The notes: generated by a model from the letters alone, not told the origin. DNA of 64,000 nt from Loigolactobacillus iwatensis (GCF_003950295.1 NZ_RHNP01000016.1:1-64000), one strand, 5' to 3'; positions 16,696 through 28,772 are shown, counted from the stretch's first letter. A program made the numbers and translations.

Positions 16696-18456
16696 TTACA
16701 TTGCGTTTGAAGCACCGCGATAAACAATACCACGACGAGAATCAACCGTAATAACTTCATCATCAGATACAAGGCTAGTTGCGTCCTTGGCACCAACAAC
16801 AACAGGAATTCCCATTGCGATACCAACAACAGCAGCATGACTTGTTAAGCCGCCTGCTTCAACAACTAAGGCACTAGATTTTTCGATTGCTGGTAAGTAA
16901 TCTTTATCAGTTGTCTTAACGATGAGGACGCCACCTTCAACAGCCTTTTGGTTAGCTTCTTGAGCGTTAGATGCGATAACAGCCTTACCAATAACGGTTT
17001 GGTCGCCAACACCTTGGCCTTCAACAAGTTTAGAACCAATTAACTGAATCTTCATGACATTTGTTGTGCCACGTTCACCAACTGGCACACCAGCAGTGAT
17101 CAAGATCAAATCGCCTTCCTTAGCAAAACCAAGGTCTTGGGCTTTTTGAGAAGCTAACGTGAACATATCATCAGTTGATGCTGGTTTTTCAGCAACAATT
17201 GGGAAAACACCCCAGTTAATTGCTAAGCCACGACGAGTACGTTCGTCAAAAGTGATTGCTAAGATATCAGATTTTGGCCGGTACTTAGAAATCATGCGAG
17301 CTGTGAAACCAGATTCGGTAGCTGCAACAATTGTACGGATACCAAGGTTCCGTGCCGTATGAGCAACAGATTGGCCAATAGCTTCAGTAACATCTGTCTT
17401 ACCGAATTCCTTCAAAGCAAATGAATCAGCATCGACCATAGCTTTTTCAGCACGTTCAGCAATCCGTGCCATTGTAGCAACAGATTCTACTGGGTACTTA
17501 CCATTAGCACTTTCGCCTGAAAGCATTGTTGCGTCAGTACCATCAAAGATGGCATTGGCAACGTCAGTAGCTTCAGCACGTGTAGGACGAGGATTTTCTT
17601 GCATTGAATCTAACATTTGAGTTGCAGTGATAACTGGTTTACCAATAGCATTGCACTTCTTGATCAAACGTTTTTGAATAATCGGAACGTTTTCAACAGG
17701 AATTTCAACACCCATGTCACCACGAGCAACCATCAAACCATCAGAAACCTTCAAGATTTCATCCATATTATCGATACCTTCTTGAGATTCGATCTTAGGG
17801 AAGATTTGAACGTGTTCCATGTGCTTTTCTTCTAATAATTCGCGAATATCAAGAACATCTTGTGCTTTACGAACAAAACTAGCAGCAATGTAGTCAATAT
17901 CATGGTCTAAACCAAAACGAATATCGCTAGCATCTTTTTCAGTAATACCTGGTAAATGGATGGCAACGCCAGGAGCGTTAACACCTTTACGGGAGCCTAA
18001 GAGACCATCATTTTGAACTTCTGTAATCAGTTCTTTATGTGCGTCATCCTTTTCGGTAATCTTCATATCGATTAAGCCATCGTCGAACAGTACATGACCG
18101 CCAATATGAACGTCATCAAAAAGACCAGGATAAGTAACCGCAATCTTTTCATGGGTGCCTTCAAGTGATTCATCCATTGAAATACGGACTACATCGCCAG
18201 TCTTAAATTCGATTTTGCCTTCTTTTTCAACTGTGGTACGGATTTCTGCACCCTTAGTATCAAGCATGAAAGCAACCATTTTGCCCGTAGCCTTTTCGGC
18301 ATCTAAGGCCATTTGCATACGTGCAGCATGTTCTTCATGATCACCATGTGAGAAGTTGAAACGGAATACATTAGCACCAGATTCAATTAATTTTTGAATT
18401 GTTGCTTCATCGTTACTAGCAGGACCAAGTGTACTTACGATCTTGGTTTTCTTCAT
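16696..18456 (-). CDS. pyk: Pyruvate kinase
   Basis: The 586-residue enzyme converts PEP and ADP to pyruvate and ATP. The N-terminal barrel begins MKKTKIVSTLGPASND, and the catalytic Lys lies in QIFPKIESQEGIDN (about 215-228) with MVARGDMGVEIP following. Residues about 475-586 are the extra PEP-utiliser phospho-His domain of Bacillus and Lactobacillus enzymes (AGGLTSHAAVVGIAMGIPVVV). AGGGAGAG precedes the ATG. It lies 201 bases after pfkA in the usual pfkA-pyk order. Confidence 0.97.
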   Translation of the reverse strand: MKKTKIVSTLGPASNDEATIQKLIESGANVFRFNFSHGDHEEHAARMQMALDAEKATGKMVAFMLDTKGAEIRTTVEKEGKIEFKTGDVVRISMDESLEGTHEKIAVTYPGLFDDVHIGGHVLFDDGLIDMKITEKDDAHKELITEVQNDGLLGSRKGVNAPGVAIHLPGITEKDASDIRFGLDHDIDYIAASFVRKAQDVLDIRELLEEKHMEHVQIFPKIESQEGIDNMDEILKVSDGLMVARGDMGVEIPVENVPIIQKRLIKKCNAIGKPVITATQMLDSMQENPRPTRAEATDVANAIFDGTDATMLSGESANGKYPVESVATMARIAERAEKAMVDADSFALKEFGKTDVTEAIGQSVAHTARNLGIRTIVAATESGFTARMISKYRPKSDILAITFDERTRRGLAINWGVFPIVAEKPASTDDMFTLASQKAQDLGFAKEGDLILITAGVPVGERGTTNVMKIQLIGSKLVEGQGVGDQTVIGKAVIASNAQEANQKAVEGGVLIVKTTDKDYLPAIEKSSALVVEAGGLTSHAAVVGIAMGIPVVVGAKDATSLVSDDEVITVDSRRGIVYRGASNAM

Positions 18457-18657
18457 AAGTAGAATCTCTCCCTTTACATTTTTTATAAAATGGCTTTACG
18501 CCAATTTTAACAGAATTAATAGTAGAACTAAGAGCATCCCAAAAGGCGCTTGGATTCTGAGCATTGGCCTAAATTACCAAACACAAGGTTCTGACGTTTA
18601 ACCCACTTCTGCTACAAAATAGTCGCCAAAAATAATTTTCAAAATACTCTTTAAAAA

Positions 18658-19626
<969 letters not shown>

Positions 19627-19686
19627 TCAGGCATTTTTAATAATTTGTTAAAGTACAGCTCTTCTGCACTCAAACCCAATCAATAT

Positions 19687-19715
19687 TCTAACACTTTTCT
19701 GAAAACATGTCTGCT
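19687..19715 (-). promoter_or_regulatory. Probable pfkA promoter
   Basis: On the minus strand CAGACA, 17 bp, TAGAAT lies about 70 bases upstream of the pfkA start. The -35 matches four of six bases. Coordinates are approximate. Confidence 0.4.
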
Positions 19716-19746
19716 CATTCTCGCTTTTTTTCACAAGAAATCCAAT

Positions 19747-22700
19747 TTAACTTTTATTATGAGAAAGCTCTTGATTTGTCACTGCAACATTAGCTTTACC
19801 AAGCAATTTTTGCAAATCTTGAGTTAGTGCAGTTGTAAGCGTGACCCAATAATCGCGGTGCAATAATATTTTATTCTTAGTGGTGGGATCAAACAAAATA
19901 ACTGGGATTGGTCCATTAGATTTTTTTAATCTTTGTGGTAATTCTAAATTAGCCGCCGCTTGCTCAGTTACTCGCAAAAAAAGCGTTTGCGTTGTTTTCT
20001 TTGGAACTAAATTATCGGCTAATTGAATCTGTTCGGCCAATAATTGAAGTTCACCACGATCATCAGATACCTTCCCCTGAACCAATAACACTTGATCGTT
20101 GGCCAACCATTGACTAATTTGTCGGTAAACACGCGGAAACACAGTGACGTCCAAATCAGCGGTAGCATCACTGGTGCTGAGAAAAGCCATCTGTTCTCCG
20201 CGTTTAGTCCGAATTACCTTTATTTTCTTAACAAAGAGTAACACGCTACTTCGCTTTCCGACAACTAAAGCGCTAACTTGGGTAATTGGCTGCTTGGTTA
20301 ATAGGTTAGTGTATTTTTCAACTGGATGACCAGATAAATACGCCCCTAAATAGCGATCTTCAACTTCAAGTTTCTCAGCTAAGCTCAGATCTGGTACTTC
20401 TTTTTTCTTAGGTGCTAGCGTTTCAAATAGTGAGACGTTCGCACCACTTAAATTTAGTGCTTCAATTAATTCCGGTAAGGCCTGCATTAATTCCGCTCGA
20501 TTGGTGTTAAATTGCGTAAAGGCCTCGGTGTAAACCAATGGTGCCAAATAATCCATTTTTAGCCACTTAGCATCAATTCGTTGTAAGAAATCTTGTAACG
20601 ACTTAAACTGACCGTGCTTTTTTCGATTTGCTAAAATTTGCAATACAAATTCCCGTCTTAGGCCCTTTATACAAAGTAAACCGAACAGAATTGCCTGCTG
20701 CTTAAGGCGATAATATAGCTGACTTTGGTTAATGTCGGGCGGTAAAATTTGAATTTTTCGCAGTTTGGCTTCTTGCAAATAGCTTTTGGTCTTAGCTGGG
20801 TTATTAATTGCCGAATTTAATAAGGCGGCAAAAAAGGCAGCTGAATAATGGGCCTTTAAATAGGCCAGTTGAAAAGCAATCATACTGTAAGCAACCGCGT
20901 GGGAACGATTAAACCCGTAATTAGCAAAACGTTCAATGTATTCATACATTTGAACTGCCGCTTGTTTCTGGTAACCTTTTTTTACGGCCCCATTTATAAA
21001 CTCAGTTTTTTTCTCGTCAATAACGGCCTTTTTCTTCTTGCTCATTGCCCGGCGTAAAATATCGGCCTCACCTAAACTAAAACCACCCATCGCAGCCGCA
21101 ACCTGCATGACCTGCTCCTGATAAACTAAAATGCCATACGTGGGCCCTAAAATACCAGCAATCGTTTCATTTGGAAACTCCGGCTTAGTGTTGGCGTGTT
21201 TTCGTTGTATAAAAGTTGCAATGTTTTCCATTGGCCCGGGGCGGTATAAGGCGTTAACCGCAACAATATCTTCAAAGCTAGTTGGTCTTAATTCTCGAAG
21301 GACATTCTTGATGCCACTTGATTCAAATTGAAAAACACCATTTGTGTCGCCCGCTTGAAAAAGTTTTAAAGTTTCCGGGTCATCTAATGGAATCTGATTG
21401 ATTGGTAGCTTTTCTCCTGTTTGCTGCTTCACCAATTGCAAAGTATTCGCCAAAATACTGAGATTTCGCAAACCTAGAAAATCCATTTTCAATAAACCAA
21501 GTTCTTCAACGTTTCCCATTGGCAATTGCGTTAGTAAAATACCTTCACTACCCGTTTGTAAGGGTAAATAATCGGTTAAGTCTTGGTCGGCCAGCACAAT
21601 TCCTGCCGCATGTGTGGAATAATGCCGGGGCAATCCCTCTAACCGGAGCGCCGTTTTGTATACTAATTGATTTCGTTTGCTATCACTGACTAAATTGCGC
21701 AACCGCAACGATTGCTCGTAGGCATCCGTTAAATTAATGTGTAAAATATTTGGAACGGCTTTTGACCAATCGGCCATTTCAAACTGAGTTAGCCCCAGGA
21801 CACGACCAACATCGCGCAATGCCTGTTTGGCAGCAAGAGTGCCAAAAGTGATAATCTGCGCCATATGGGTGTGACCGTATTTCTGATGCACGTACTGCAA
21901 AAGATCTTCCCGGCGATTATCCGGAATATCCAAATCAATATCTGGCATGTTATGCCGCTCTTGATTCAAGAAACGTTCAAACAGTAAATTATATTTTAAT
22001 GGATCAACTTCGGTAATGGCTAGTGCATAGGAAACCAAGGCGCCGGCGGCTGAACCCCGTCCAGGACCAGTCATAATATTTACCTGGTGTGCATAATGCA
22101 TAACATCCCAAATAATCAAGAAATAATCGTTAAATCCCATTTTGTTAATTACTTTTAATTCATGATCCAATCTGGTTTGATAAGCCTTTGGAATAACTTT
22201 ATCAGCAAAACGTTCTTTTAAACCAGTAGTTGCCATTTGGCGCAAGTAGTCGGCGGCCGTTTTGTGAGTAGGTACTGGATATTTAGGCAACAATGGCTCA
22301 TGAAAAGTAAGCTTGACCTGACAAGCCTGAGCTATCTTCTCCGTCTCTAAGGCCGCTGCTGCCAAATTGTTAGCCTGGTAACGTTCAAAGACTTGCGTTG
22401 CTGGTGCCAAAAAATTTTCACCATCTTGGGCCGCAATTGCCTGTTGTTCGGCATTTAGAGTTGTCCCTGCCTTTATCGAGCGTAAAATTGTTGTGCTAAA
22501 GGCATCATCTGGTTCTAAGTAGCGAACATCCTCTAAAGCAACTAACGGAATGTGTGTAGTATCACTTAATTGTTTTAAGGGTTCCTTTAGCGCAATTCCT
22601 TGTTTTTGTAGACTAACGCCAATCCGCAGATCGGAAGTCAGTTTTGCAAGTTCAGTTAAATACGTTTGAGCCTGCTCTAAATCATGTGCCGCCAACGTGG

Positions 22701-23094
22701 CCAACTCACTGGTATAGGCAGGCGTAATTACAAAAACATGGCTTAACAAATGGCCAAGATCCGCCAACGCTAATGGCTTTTCAGCCGTCATAACGGCCGT
22801 TGATAGCTTTAACAAGTGCTGGTAGCCGACTTTATCTTTGGCCAAAATCACTAATGGGTACTGCTTTTCAGAATCTAACAACCCCTGAACTGACAACTTC
22901 AAACCTAAAATTGGTTTGATCTTGGCCGCAATACAAGCTTTATAGAAATCAACACTTGCATAAAGTACTTGTTGGTCAGTTAGTGCCAGTGCTGAATAGC
23001 CACGTTTTTTAGCGGCTGCCACAAGTCCCTTGATTGTCGTGGGACTTTCCAGCAAGCTATACGAACTCATCACTTGTAATTGTACAAAAGCCAA
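19747..23094 (-). CDS. dnaE: DNA polymerase III subunit alpha (DnaE)
   Basis: The 1115-residue replicative polymerase has an N-terminal PHP domain, a polymerase core with GPGRGSAAGALVSYAL and MPDIDLDIPDNRREDLL (about 345-395), and a C-terminal OB fold. The PHP metal motif is degraded: the usual QVHSxYSLL reads QVMSSYSLL and LTDH reads LTDQ. The TTG at 23094 aligns with the B. subtilis start (MSFVHLQV versus LAFVQLQV) and has GAAGGGATG upstream. The ATG at 23112 has no ribosome site and falls at the predicted transcription start. Confidence 0.93.
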   Translation of the reverse strand: MAFVQLQVMSSYSLLESPTTIKGLVAAAKKRGYSALALTDQQVLYASVDFYKACIAAKIKPILGLKLSVQGLLDSEKQYPLVILAKDKVGYQHLLKLSTAVMTAEKPLALADLGHLLSHVFVITPAYTSELATLAAHDLEQAQTYLTELAKLTSDLRIGVSLQKQGIALKEPLKQLSDTTHIPLVALEDVRYLEPDDAFSTTILRSIKAGTTLNAEQQAIAAQDGENFLAPATQVFERYQANNLAAAALETEKIAQACQVKLTFHEPLLPKYPVPTHKTAADYLRQMATTGLKERFADKVIPKAYQTRLDHELKVINKMGFNDYFLIIWDVMHYAHQVNIMTGPGRGSAAGALVSYALAITEVDPLKYNLLFERFLNQERHNMPDIDLDIPDNRREDLLQYVHQKYGHTHMAQIITFGTLAAKQALRDVGRVLGLTQFEMADWSKAVPNILHINLTDAYEQSLRLRNLVSDSKRNQLVYKTALRLEGLPRHYSTHAAGIVLADQDLTDYLPLQTGSEGILLTQLPMGNVEELGLLKMDFLGLRNLSILANTLQLVKQQTGEKLPINQIPLDDPETLKLFQAGDTNGVFQFESSGIKNVLRELRPTSFEDIVAVNALYRPGPMENIATFIQRKHANTKPEFPNETIAGILGPTYGILVYQEQVMQVAAAMGGFSLGEADILRRAMSKKKKAVIDEKKTEFINGAVKKGYQKQAAVQMYEYIERFANYGFNRSHAVAYSMIAFQLAYLKAHYSAAFFAALLNSAINNPAKTKSYLQEAKLRKIQILPPDINQSQLYYRLKQQAILFGLLCIKGLRREFVLQILANRKKHGQFKSLQDFLQRIDAKWLKMDYLAPLVYTEAFTQFNTNRAELMQALPELIEALNLSGANVSLFETLAPKKKEVPDLSLAEKLEVEDRYLGAYLSGHPVEKYTNLLTKQPITQVSALVVGKRSSVLLFVKKIKVIRTKRGEQMAFLSTSDATADLDVTVFPRVYRQISQWLANDQVLLVQGKVSDDRGELQLLAEQIQLADNLVPKKTTQTLFLRVTEQAAANLELPQRLKKSNGPIPVILFDPTTKNKILLHRDYWVTLTTALTQDLQKLLGKANVAVTNQELSHNKS

Positions 23095-23117
23095 CTTGCC
23101 ACATCCCTTCATAATTG

Positions 23118-23126
23118 ATTATAACA
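23118..23126 (-). promoter_or_regulatory. Extended -10 promoter of dnaE
   Basis: TGTTATAAT on the minus strand. Transcription would start near 23111, leaving a very short leader before the TTG start at 23094. No good -35 is visible. Confidence 0.5.
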
Positions 23127-23169
23127 AACTCTAGTTACACAAATAGTTCTTTTGCTTTCAAAAAGAGTA

Positions 23170-23178
23170 TGCTAAAAT
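23170..23178 (+). promoter_or_regulatory. Extended -10 promoter of the DUF2929 gene
   Basis: TGCTAAAAT lies 26 bases upstream of the start. A possible TTGCTT -35 is spaced only 15 bp away. Confidence 0.45.
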
Positions 23179-23204
23179 ACATCTGTATTGAAAGAAGGTG
23201 CGCT

Positions 23205-23393
23205 ATGAAACAGATTATTGTACTGATTTGGGCGCTAATTTTAGGACAATTAATTGGTTACATTGGCTCAGCGGTCACCAGTCGGCCTTATAGCGTTGGC
23301 TCAATGGCAGTTGTCTCGATTATCTTTGCAATTATCCTCATGTTCTTACCTGGATTAATGTCTGATAAACAAACAAATCATAGTAATCAATAA
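23205..23393 (+). CDS. DUF2929 (YjzD-like) small membrane protein
   Basis: The 62-residue protein has two membrane helices (4-20, IIVLIWALILGQLIGYIG, and about 32-52, VVSIIFAIILMFLPGL) and a short hydrophilic tail (SDKQTNHSNQ). Length and helix spacing match DUF2929/YjzD proteins of unknown function. GAAGGTG lies before the ATG at 23205; the longer frame back to 23115 has no ribosome site and covers the promoter. It is divergent from dnaE. Confidence 0.8.
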   Translation: MKQIIVLIWALILGQLIGYIGSAVTSRPYSVGSMAVVSIIFAIILMFLPGLMSDKQTNHSNQ

Positions 23394-23424
23394 AAAAAGG
23401 ACTGGTTAAAACCAGTCTTTTTTT
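23392..23424. terminator. Bidirectional terminator (DUF2929 / clpB)
   Basis: GACTGGTT/AACCAGTC forms a stem with seven As before it and seven Ts after it. It serves the convergent genes on both sides. Confidence 0.92.
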
Positions 23425-23470
23425 GTTGACCTTTTTAAAAATTTGCTAAATATTAACTGATTAATCACTT

Positions 23471-26083
23471 TTACTTCGTGGTCATCGTTTTATCCGCAAC
23501 CTGATTTTCAAAGACTAAATGATTATCGAGTAAATTAATTTTTACGGTTGTGTGTGGCGCTACCCGACCAGAAATAATTTCCTTGGCCAGCGGTGTCTCC
23601 ACCTCACGGGTAATAAAACGCCGCAGCGGTCGCGCACCAAAGGCCGGATCATACCCTTGTTGGGCAAGCCATTTTTTAGCACTATCCGTAATGGTTAGGT
23701 TAATTTCCTGATCAGCCACACGGTGCGAAAGTTGTGCCAGTAACTTAACCACTATCTCCTGGATATCGTTAAGGCTTAACGGTGTGAACATAATAATGTC
23801 ATCAATTCGGTTTAAAAATTCAGGCTTGAAGTGGGTTTGAATTAGTTGCTGAACCTGCTCTTGACTGGACTTAGTGATTTCACCTTGCTCATTCACGCCA
23901 TTTAGTAAAATTTCAGACCCAAGATTGGACGTCATAATAATAATTGTATTTTTAAAATCAACCGTCCGCCCCTGGCCATCCGTTAGACGACCGTCATCCA
24001 ACACTTGTAATAAAATATTAAAAACGTCTGGATGGGCCTTTTCAACCTCATCCAATAAGACAATTGAATATGGGTTCCGCCGAACTGCTTCGGTCAATTG
24101 CCCGCCTTCTTCATACCCAACGTAGCCAGGTGCGGCGCCGACTAATCGCGAAACTGACTCTTTTTCCATATATTCGCTCATATCGATTCGTACCATATGG
24201 TCTTCCGAATCAAATAGATTCTCGGCAAGAGCCTTGGCCAATTCCGTTTTACCAACACCAGTTGGCCCTAAGAATAGGAAGGATCCTAGTGGCCGATTGG
24301 GATCCTGCAATCCGGCACGGGACCGCAATACAGCGTCAGTGACAGCATCAACGGCCTCGTTTTGGCCAACCACACGCTTATGCAAGCTTTCACCAAGCTT
24401 CAGTAATTTAGTTCGCTCACCCTGAACTAACTTAGTCACTGGAATGCCAGTCTCGCGGCTAACAACGTCCGCAATTTCGTTTTCAGTGACAGATTCTTGA
24501 ACCATCCAATTTTCAGGACGATCCTGCTTTTCCATTGTGGCCAATTCTTTTTCCAATTCAGGGATTGTGCCGTGTTGCAGGCGTGCCGCCGTCTCCAAAT
24601 CATAACTAGATTGCGCATCTTTTAACTGCCGTTTAGCCTGATCAATTTCGGATTTCTTTTTGTTAACTTTAGAAATATCTTCTTTTTCTGATTCCCACCG
24701 CATTTTCATGCTATTGGCTTCTTCACGCAAATTACTTAATTCTGATTGTAATTCGGCCAATCGCTTTTTCGAAACCGAATCCGTTTCCTTTTTCAAAGCG
24801 GCCTCTTCAATCTCCATCTGCATTAAACGCCGAGTGACCTGATCAAGCTCGGTGGGCATTGAATTCATTTCTACGTTAATATTAGCGCTGGCCTCATCAA
24901 CTAAATCAATCGCCTTATCGGGTAAAAACCGATCTGTAATGTAGCGATCAGAAAGTGTTGCGGCGGCAACCAAAGCGTTATCATGAATACGAACGCCATG
25001 ATAAATCTCAAAACGTTCTTTTAAACCACGTAAAATACTAATTGTATCTTGGACTGTTGGTTCCTGAATGACGATTCGTTGGAAACGCCGTTCTAGCGCT
25101 TTATCTTTTTCCATATACTGTCGGTATTCGTCTAACGTCGTTGCCCCAATCAAGTGTAATTCGCCTCGGGCCAACATTGGCTTTAACAAGTTACCAGCAT
25201 CCATACTGCCTTCAGTCTTACCAGCGCCCACGATGTTATGAATTTCATCAATGAATAAAATAATTTGGCCTTCACTTTTACGAACGGCCTTCAAAACACC
25301 TTTCAATCGTTCTTCAAATTCTCCGCGGTACTTTGCACCAGCAATCAACGATCCCATATCCAGACTAAAAATAGTTTTATCCTTCAAATTATCTGGAACG
25401 TCTTTATTAACAATCCGTTGAGCCAAGCCTTCAACAATCGCCGTTTTTCCAACACCAGGTTCACCAATTAAAACGGGATTATTTTTTGTTTTCCGCGACA
25501 AAATCCGAATAACATCACGAATTTCTTCATCACGACCAATAATCGGATCTTGATCGCCAGTCCGAACTGCTTTCACTAAATCAGTTCCGTATTTTTCTAA
25601 AGCCTGATACTGTTCCTCCTGGTTTTTCGAGGTCACTCGATCACCACCACGCATCTCAGTAATTACGGCCTTTAATTTAGTAGTCGTTAAACCTGATTTG
25701 GTCAAATATTGAGTCAATGATTGATCCTTCAAAGTCATCAACGCCAAAAGAATACTTTCTGTTGCCACGTATTCGTCCCCGAGATCTTGACTAATCTTAT
25801 CCGCAGCTTGAAGCAATCGATAGAGATTTTGGCTCATGTTCTGACCATAGGCCACATTGCCTTCAACAGTAGGAATAGCATCCAATAAACGATCGATTTC
25901 GGCCTCTAAAGTTGGTATTTCGAGACCGGCCTTTTCGTAAATCTTTCGTCCTAATTGCTGAGGTTGTATTAAAAACTTAAAAAGCTGGGGAATATCAATT
26001 TCCTGTTGGTGCCGTGTTACCGTGATGTTTTGTGCTTCCGCAATTGCATCTTGAACTGCCTGCGTCATTTTTTCTGGATTCAT
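23471..26083 (-). CDS. clpB: ATP-dependent chaperone ClpB
   Basis: The 870-residue disaggregase has an N domain (1-150), AAA1 with [15 protein letters not shown] (about 205), a coiled middle domain (about 400-520), and AAA2 with [16 protein letters not shown] (about 600) and [12 protein letters not shown]. It rescues aggregated proteins with DnaK. The ATG at 26083 follows GGGAGTTGATCAA and gives the family start MNPEKMTQ; the ATG at 26113 has no ribosome site. Upstream I see one GTCAAA half-site and a TTGACA, but no tandem CtsR heptads and no CIRCE. Confidence 0.96.
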   Translation of the reverse strand: MNPEKMTQAVQDAIAEAQNITVTRHQQEIDIPQLFKFLIQPQQLGRKIYEKAGLEIPTLEAEIDRLLDAIPTVEGNVAYGQNMSQNLYRLLQAADKISQDLGDEYVATESILLALMTLKDQSLTQYLTKSGLTTTKLKAVITEMRGGDRVTSKNQEEQYQALEKYGTDLVKAVRTGDQDPIIGRDEEIRDVIRILSRKTKNNPVLIGEPGVGKTAIVEGLAQRIVNKDVPDNLKDKTIFSLDMGSLIAGAKYRGEFEERLKGVLKAVRKSEGQIILFIDEIHNIVGAGKTEGSMDAGNLLKPMLARGELHLIGATTLDEYRQYMEKDKALERRFQRIVIQEPTVQDTISILRGLKERFEIYHGVRIHDNALVAAATLSDRYITDRFLPDKAIDLVDEASANINVEMNSMPTELDQVTRRLMQMEIEEAALKKETDSVSKKRLAELQSELSNLREEANSMKMRWESEKEDISKVNKKKSEIDQAKRQLKDAQSSYDLETAARLQHGTIPELEKELATMEKQDRPENWMVQESVTENEIADVVSRETGIPVTKLVQGERTKLLKLGESLHKRVVGQNEAVDAVTDAVLRSRAGLQDPNRPLGSFLFLGPTGVGKTELAKALAENLFDSEDHMVRIDMSEYMEKESVSRLVGAAPGYVGYEEGGQLTEAVRRNPYSIVLLDEVEKAHPDVFNILLQVLDDGRLTDGQGRTVDFKNTIIIMTSNLGSEILLNGVNEQGEITKSSQEQVQQLIQTHFKPEFLNRIDDIIMFTPLSLNDIQEIVVKLLAQLSHRVADQEINLTITDSAKKWLAQQGYDPAFGARPLRRFITREVETPLAKEIISGRVAPHTTVKINLLDNHLVFENQVADKTMTTK

Positions 26084-26137
26084 TTGATCAACTCCCAAAC
26101 TAAATATTTTCAAAGTTAAATTTTAAAATTTAGTGTC

Positions 26138-26163
26138 AAAAAAACGGCAGAGTTTCCTGCCGA
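26138..26163 (-). terminator. Terminator of pepT
   Basis: On the minus strand CGGCAG/CTGCCG forms a stem followed by TTTTTTTG, about 80 bases after the pepT stop and just upstream of the clpB leader. Confidence 0.88.
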
Positions 26164-26242
26164 TCAAAACTACTTATTTCCAACAACTACAGTTTAACGC
26201 GAACATACATTCGCGGCAACTAATTTGCTTAACTTTATTCAG

Positions 26243-27478
26243 CTACTGGCTGTTTAATTTAATGATTTGCAAAATAACATCCGTAGCCTTTGCCATTACC
26301 TGTTCAGAAACAAATTCATAGCGACCATGCATATTTTCTGGCCCGGCAAACAAATTTGGGGTTGGTAACCCCATGAAGGAGATCTTTGAACCATCGGTAC
26401 CACCGCGGACAGGATCAATCAAGGGCTTCACACCAACTTCTTCCATTGCTTTTTTTGCCAATTCAACACTGCGCATATCCTTTTCCAAGACCTCACGCAT
26501 ATTATAGTATTGATCAAAAATAGTTAAGCTAATCCGTTCCTCAGGAAAGCGTGCATTAATCGTTGCAGCAACTTTTTGTGCCACTTCCTTACGCGCCTGC
26601 AAACCAGAACGCTCAAAATCACGAATAATGTAAGTCATGTCGGCCTCTTCGACAGTTCCTTTTAATTGATACAAATGAAAAAAGCCCGCCGTCCCACTGG
26701 TTTTTTCAGGCACTTCTTTTTGGGGAAGGCCATTTTGAAAATCAGTGGCTAGTTGTAAAGCATTAACCATAACACCATTGGCAGTGGCTGTATGAACATT
26801 TTTACCCTGAATATGAACTTTCATCTCCGCGGCATTAAACGTTTCGTATTCCAGCTGGCCTTCAGATCCGCCATCAACAGTGTAGGCAAAGGCGGCATTA
26901 AAATCAGCAACGTCAAAATGATCTGCCCCAGTGCCAATTTCTTCGTCGGGACTAAAACCAACCCGAATTTCACCGTGTTTAATTTCTGGATGCTTAACTA
27001 AATAAGCCATTGCTGTCATAATCTCGGCAACCCCAGCCTTGTCATCACCACCTAATAAAGTTGAGCCATCGGTTGTAATCAAATCGTGACCTTTATAATT
27101 GGCCAAAAATGGAAAATCAGTCAGATTCAAAGTGAACTTACCAGCCTGATCAAGTTTAATTGTCGATTGACCATCATAATTAGACACAAGCTGGGGATTA
27201 ATATTTTCTGAATTAAACTCCGCGGTATCCATATGCCCCATAAAACCAATCACTGGTACCTTTTTTTCTTGATTACTTGGTAAGGTCCCAACAACGTAAC
27301 CATTCTTGTCTAAATAATGAACATTCTTTAAGCCAATTACTCGCATTTCTTCGGCTAATTTTTTTGCAAAAGACGTCAGCCTAGGCGTTGACGGAATTGT
27401 ATTGGAATCCGGATCCGAACGGGTGTTGATTTTAACGTAACGTAAAAAACGTGGTACTAAGTCTTCATAAATTGCCAT
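26243..27478 (-). CDS. pepT: Peptidase T (tripeptide aminopeptidase)
   Basis: The 411-residue M20B zinc peptidase releases N-terminal residues from tripeptides in the cytoplasm. Metal and catalytic motifs are in place: GHMDTAEFN (about 79), [11 protein letters not shown] (about 139), [13 protein letters not shown] (about 172), [11 protein letters not shown] and the C-terminal [12 protein letters not shown]. It completes the peptide use typical of lactic acid bacteria. AAAGGAGACC precedes the ATG. It is monocistronic. Confidence 0.96.
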   Translation of the reverse strand: MAIYEDLVPRFLRYVKINTRSDPDSNTIPSTPRLTSFAKKLAEEMRVIGLKNVHYLDKNGYVVGTLPSNQEKKVPVIGFMGHMDTAEFNSENINPQLVSNYDGQSTIKLDQAGKFTLNLTDFPFLANYKGHDLITTDGSTLLGGDDKAGVAEIMTAMAYLVKHPEIKHGEIRVGFSPDEEIGTGADHFDVADFNAAFAYTVDGGSEGQLEYETFNAAEMKVHIQGKNVHTATANGVMVNALQLATDFQNGLPQKEVPEKTSGTAGFFHLYQLKGTVEEADMTYIIRDFERSGLQARKEVAQKVAATINARFPEERISLTIFDQYYNMREVLEKDMRSVELAKKAMEEVGVKPLIDPVRGGTDGSKISFMGLPTPNLFAGPENMHGRYEFVSEQVMAKATDVILQIIKLNSQ

Positions 27479-27598
27479 TTTAAAGGTCTCCTTTATTTCG
27501 ATTTAAAACCATTTTTTCCCACCAAATTTAGCCTGGACCGTTTTCAGAAAGCATCTTTAATTAGTATTTTCCGTTTTCCTAACTAGTTTGGTATAAAT

Positions 27599-27632
27599 GT
27601 GTTTGAAAAATCAAGCCCTGGCGTTTTTCCAA
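27599..27632 (-). terminator. Hairpin downstream of the NIF3-like gene
   Basis: On the minus strand GTGTTTGGAAAAA pairs with TTTTTCAAACAC across about 10 bases, 13 bases after the gene stop. There is no long T-run outside the stem. The 3' arm runs directly into a copy of the 18-base intergenic motif. Confidence 0.5.
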
Positions 27633-27644
27633 ACACTCCTAGAT

Positions 27645-28772
27645 TTACTTAGAAATAAATCTAAACGGGTCAGTATTCAACTTAGAAGCAAAGAAACTAA
27701 CGTCGGCCCAATTTTCTTCCTTGGCCCAGCCTTGGAATAACGGAACCGCCTTTTCCTTCACGATACTTTCAATATGATGCCCTGGATCGATGACGGACAA
27801 ACCAGCGGCCAACATATCATGGGCTGTGTGGTAATACACATCCCCGGTAACAAAGACATCTGCTTGCTGCTTTAAAACAGCCGGGTAAAATTTACCACCA
27901 TCACCACCAATAACTGCCACCCGCTTAATCCGCCTAGCAGGATCAGGTGTGACCAAGCGTAGCCCAGTTAAGTCAAATGCTTGCCGAACCTGTTGAGCAT
28001 AGGCCTGAACCGTCATTGGTTGGGCCAATTCGCCAATTCGACCAATACCAAACTTTTCACCAGGATTATCCAACGTATATAAATCATACGCTGGTTCCTC
28101 ATAGGGATGAACTCGGTACATCGCTGCTAATACCGGCTGGGTTAACGTCTCTGGAAAAATAACCTCGATTTTTTCCTCAGCAACTGTCTCTTCTTGACCA
28201 ACATGACCAATTGCCGGTTGAGCGCCTTGTTCTGGCGTGAACCGACCTGTACCGGCCAGGCTGTAACTGGCCCCGTGATAATTACCAACTTGACCGGCTC
28301 CAGCCTGAACCAAGGCCTGGCGCAATACAGTTGCCTGTTTTTGCGGAACAAAAACCGCTAGCTTTTTCATTTTTCGTTGATAACTAGGCTGTAACAAGCT
28401 AATTTGCTGTAACTGTAATCGTTCGGCCAACCAATCGTTCATTCCACCATTAGCGGAATCAAGGTTTGTATGTGCCGAATACACTGCAATATGGTGCGCC
28501 AATAATTCGGCGTACATTGCGTTTTGCGGATTATCGGTAATTAAATTTTTGGCTGGATGAAAAACAACTGGATGATGTGCAAAAATAAAATCAACCCGTC
28601 GTTCAATTGCTTCTTGAACCACTTCTGGTCGAACATCCAAAGTAACCATTACTCGGTGAATCGGCTGCTTCGTTGATCCAAGCTGCATGCCAGTTGGATC
28701 ACCAGGTTCCGCCAGGTATTGCGGTGCAAAACGTTCAAATCGATTAATAAAATCTTGAACTAAAAGACTCAT
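27645..28772 (-). CDS. NIF3-like dinuclear-metal protein (YqfO family)
   Basis: The 375-residue protein is of the NIF3/DUF34 family often labelled GTP cyclohydrolase 1 type 2-like. Metal ligands appear as FIFAHHPVVFHP (about 63-74), HTNLDSANGGMNDWL and the C-terminal DPGHHIESIVKE (about 325). The middle (about 130-235) is the CutA-like insert of the longer bacterial forms. The substrate is uncertain. It overlaps the trmK stop as ATGA with AAGGAGGTTTTAGC upstream, the same pair as in B. subtilis. Confidence 0.9.
   Translation of the reverse strand: MSLLVQDFINRFERFAPQYLAEPGDPTGMQLGSTKQPIHRVMVTLDVRPEVVQEAIERRVDFIFAHHPVVFHPAKNLITDNPQNAMYAELLAHHIAVYSAHTNLDSANGGMNDWLAERLQLQQISLLQPSYQRKMKKLAVFVPQKQATVLRQALVQAGAGQVGNYHGASYSLAGTGRFTPEQGAQPAIGHVGQEETVAEEKIEVIFPETLTQPVLAAMYRVHPYEEPAYDLYTLDNPGEKFGIGRIGELAQPMTVQAYAQQVRQAFDLTGLRLVTPDPARRIKRVAVIGGDGGKFYPAVLKQQADVFVTGDVYYHTAHDMLAAGLSVIDPGHHIESIVKEKAVPLFQGWAKEENWADVSFFASKLNTDPFRFISK

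Noticed and set aside
26084-26137. CtsR operator upstream of clpB
   Set aside because: Only one GTCAAA half-site is visible; the tandem heptad arrangement is missing.
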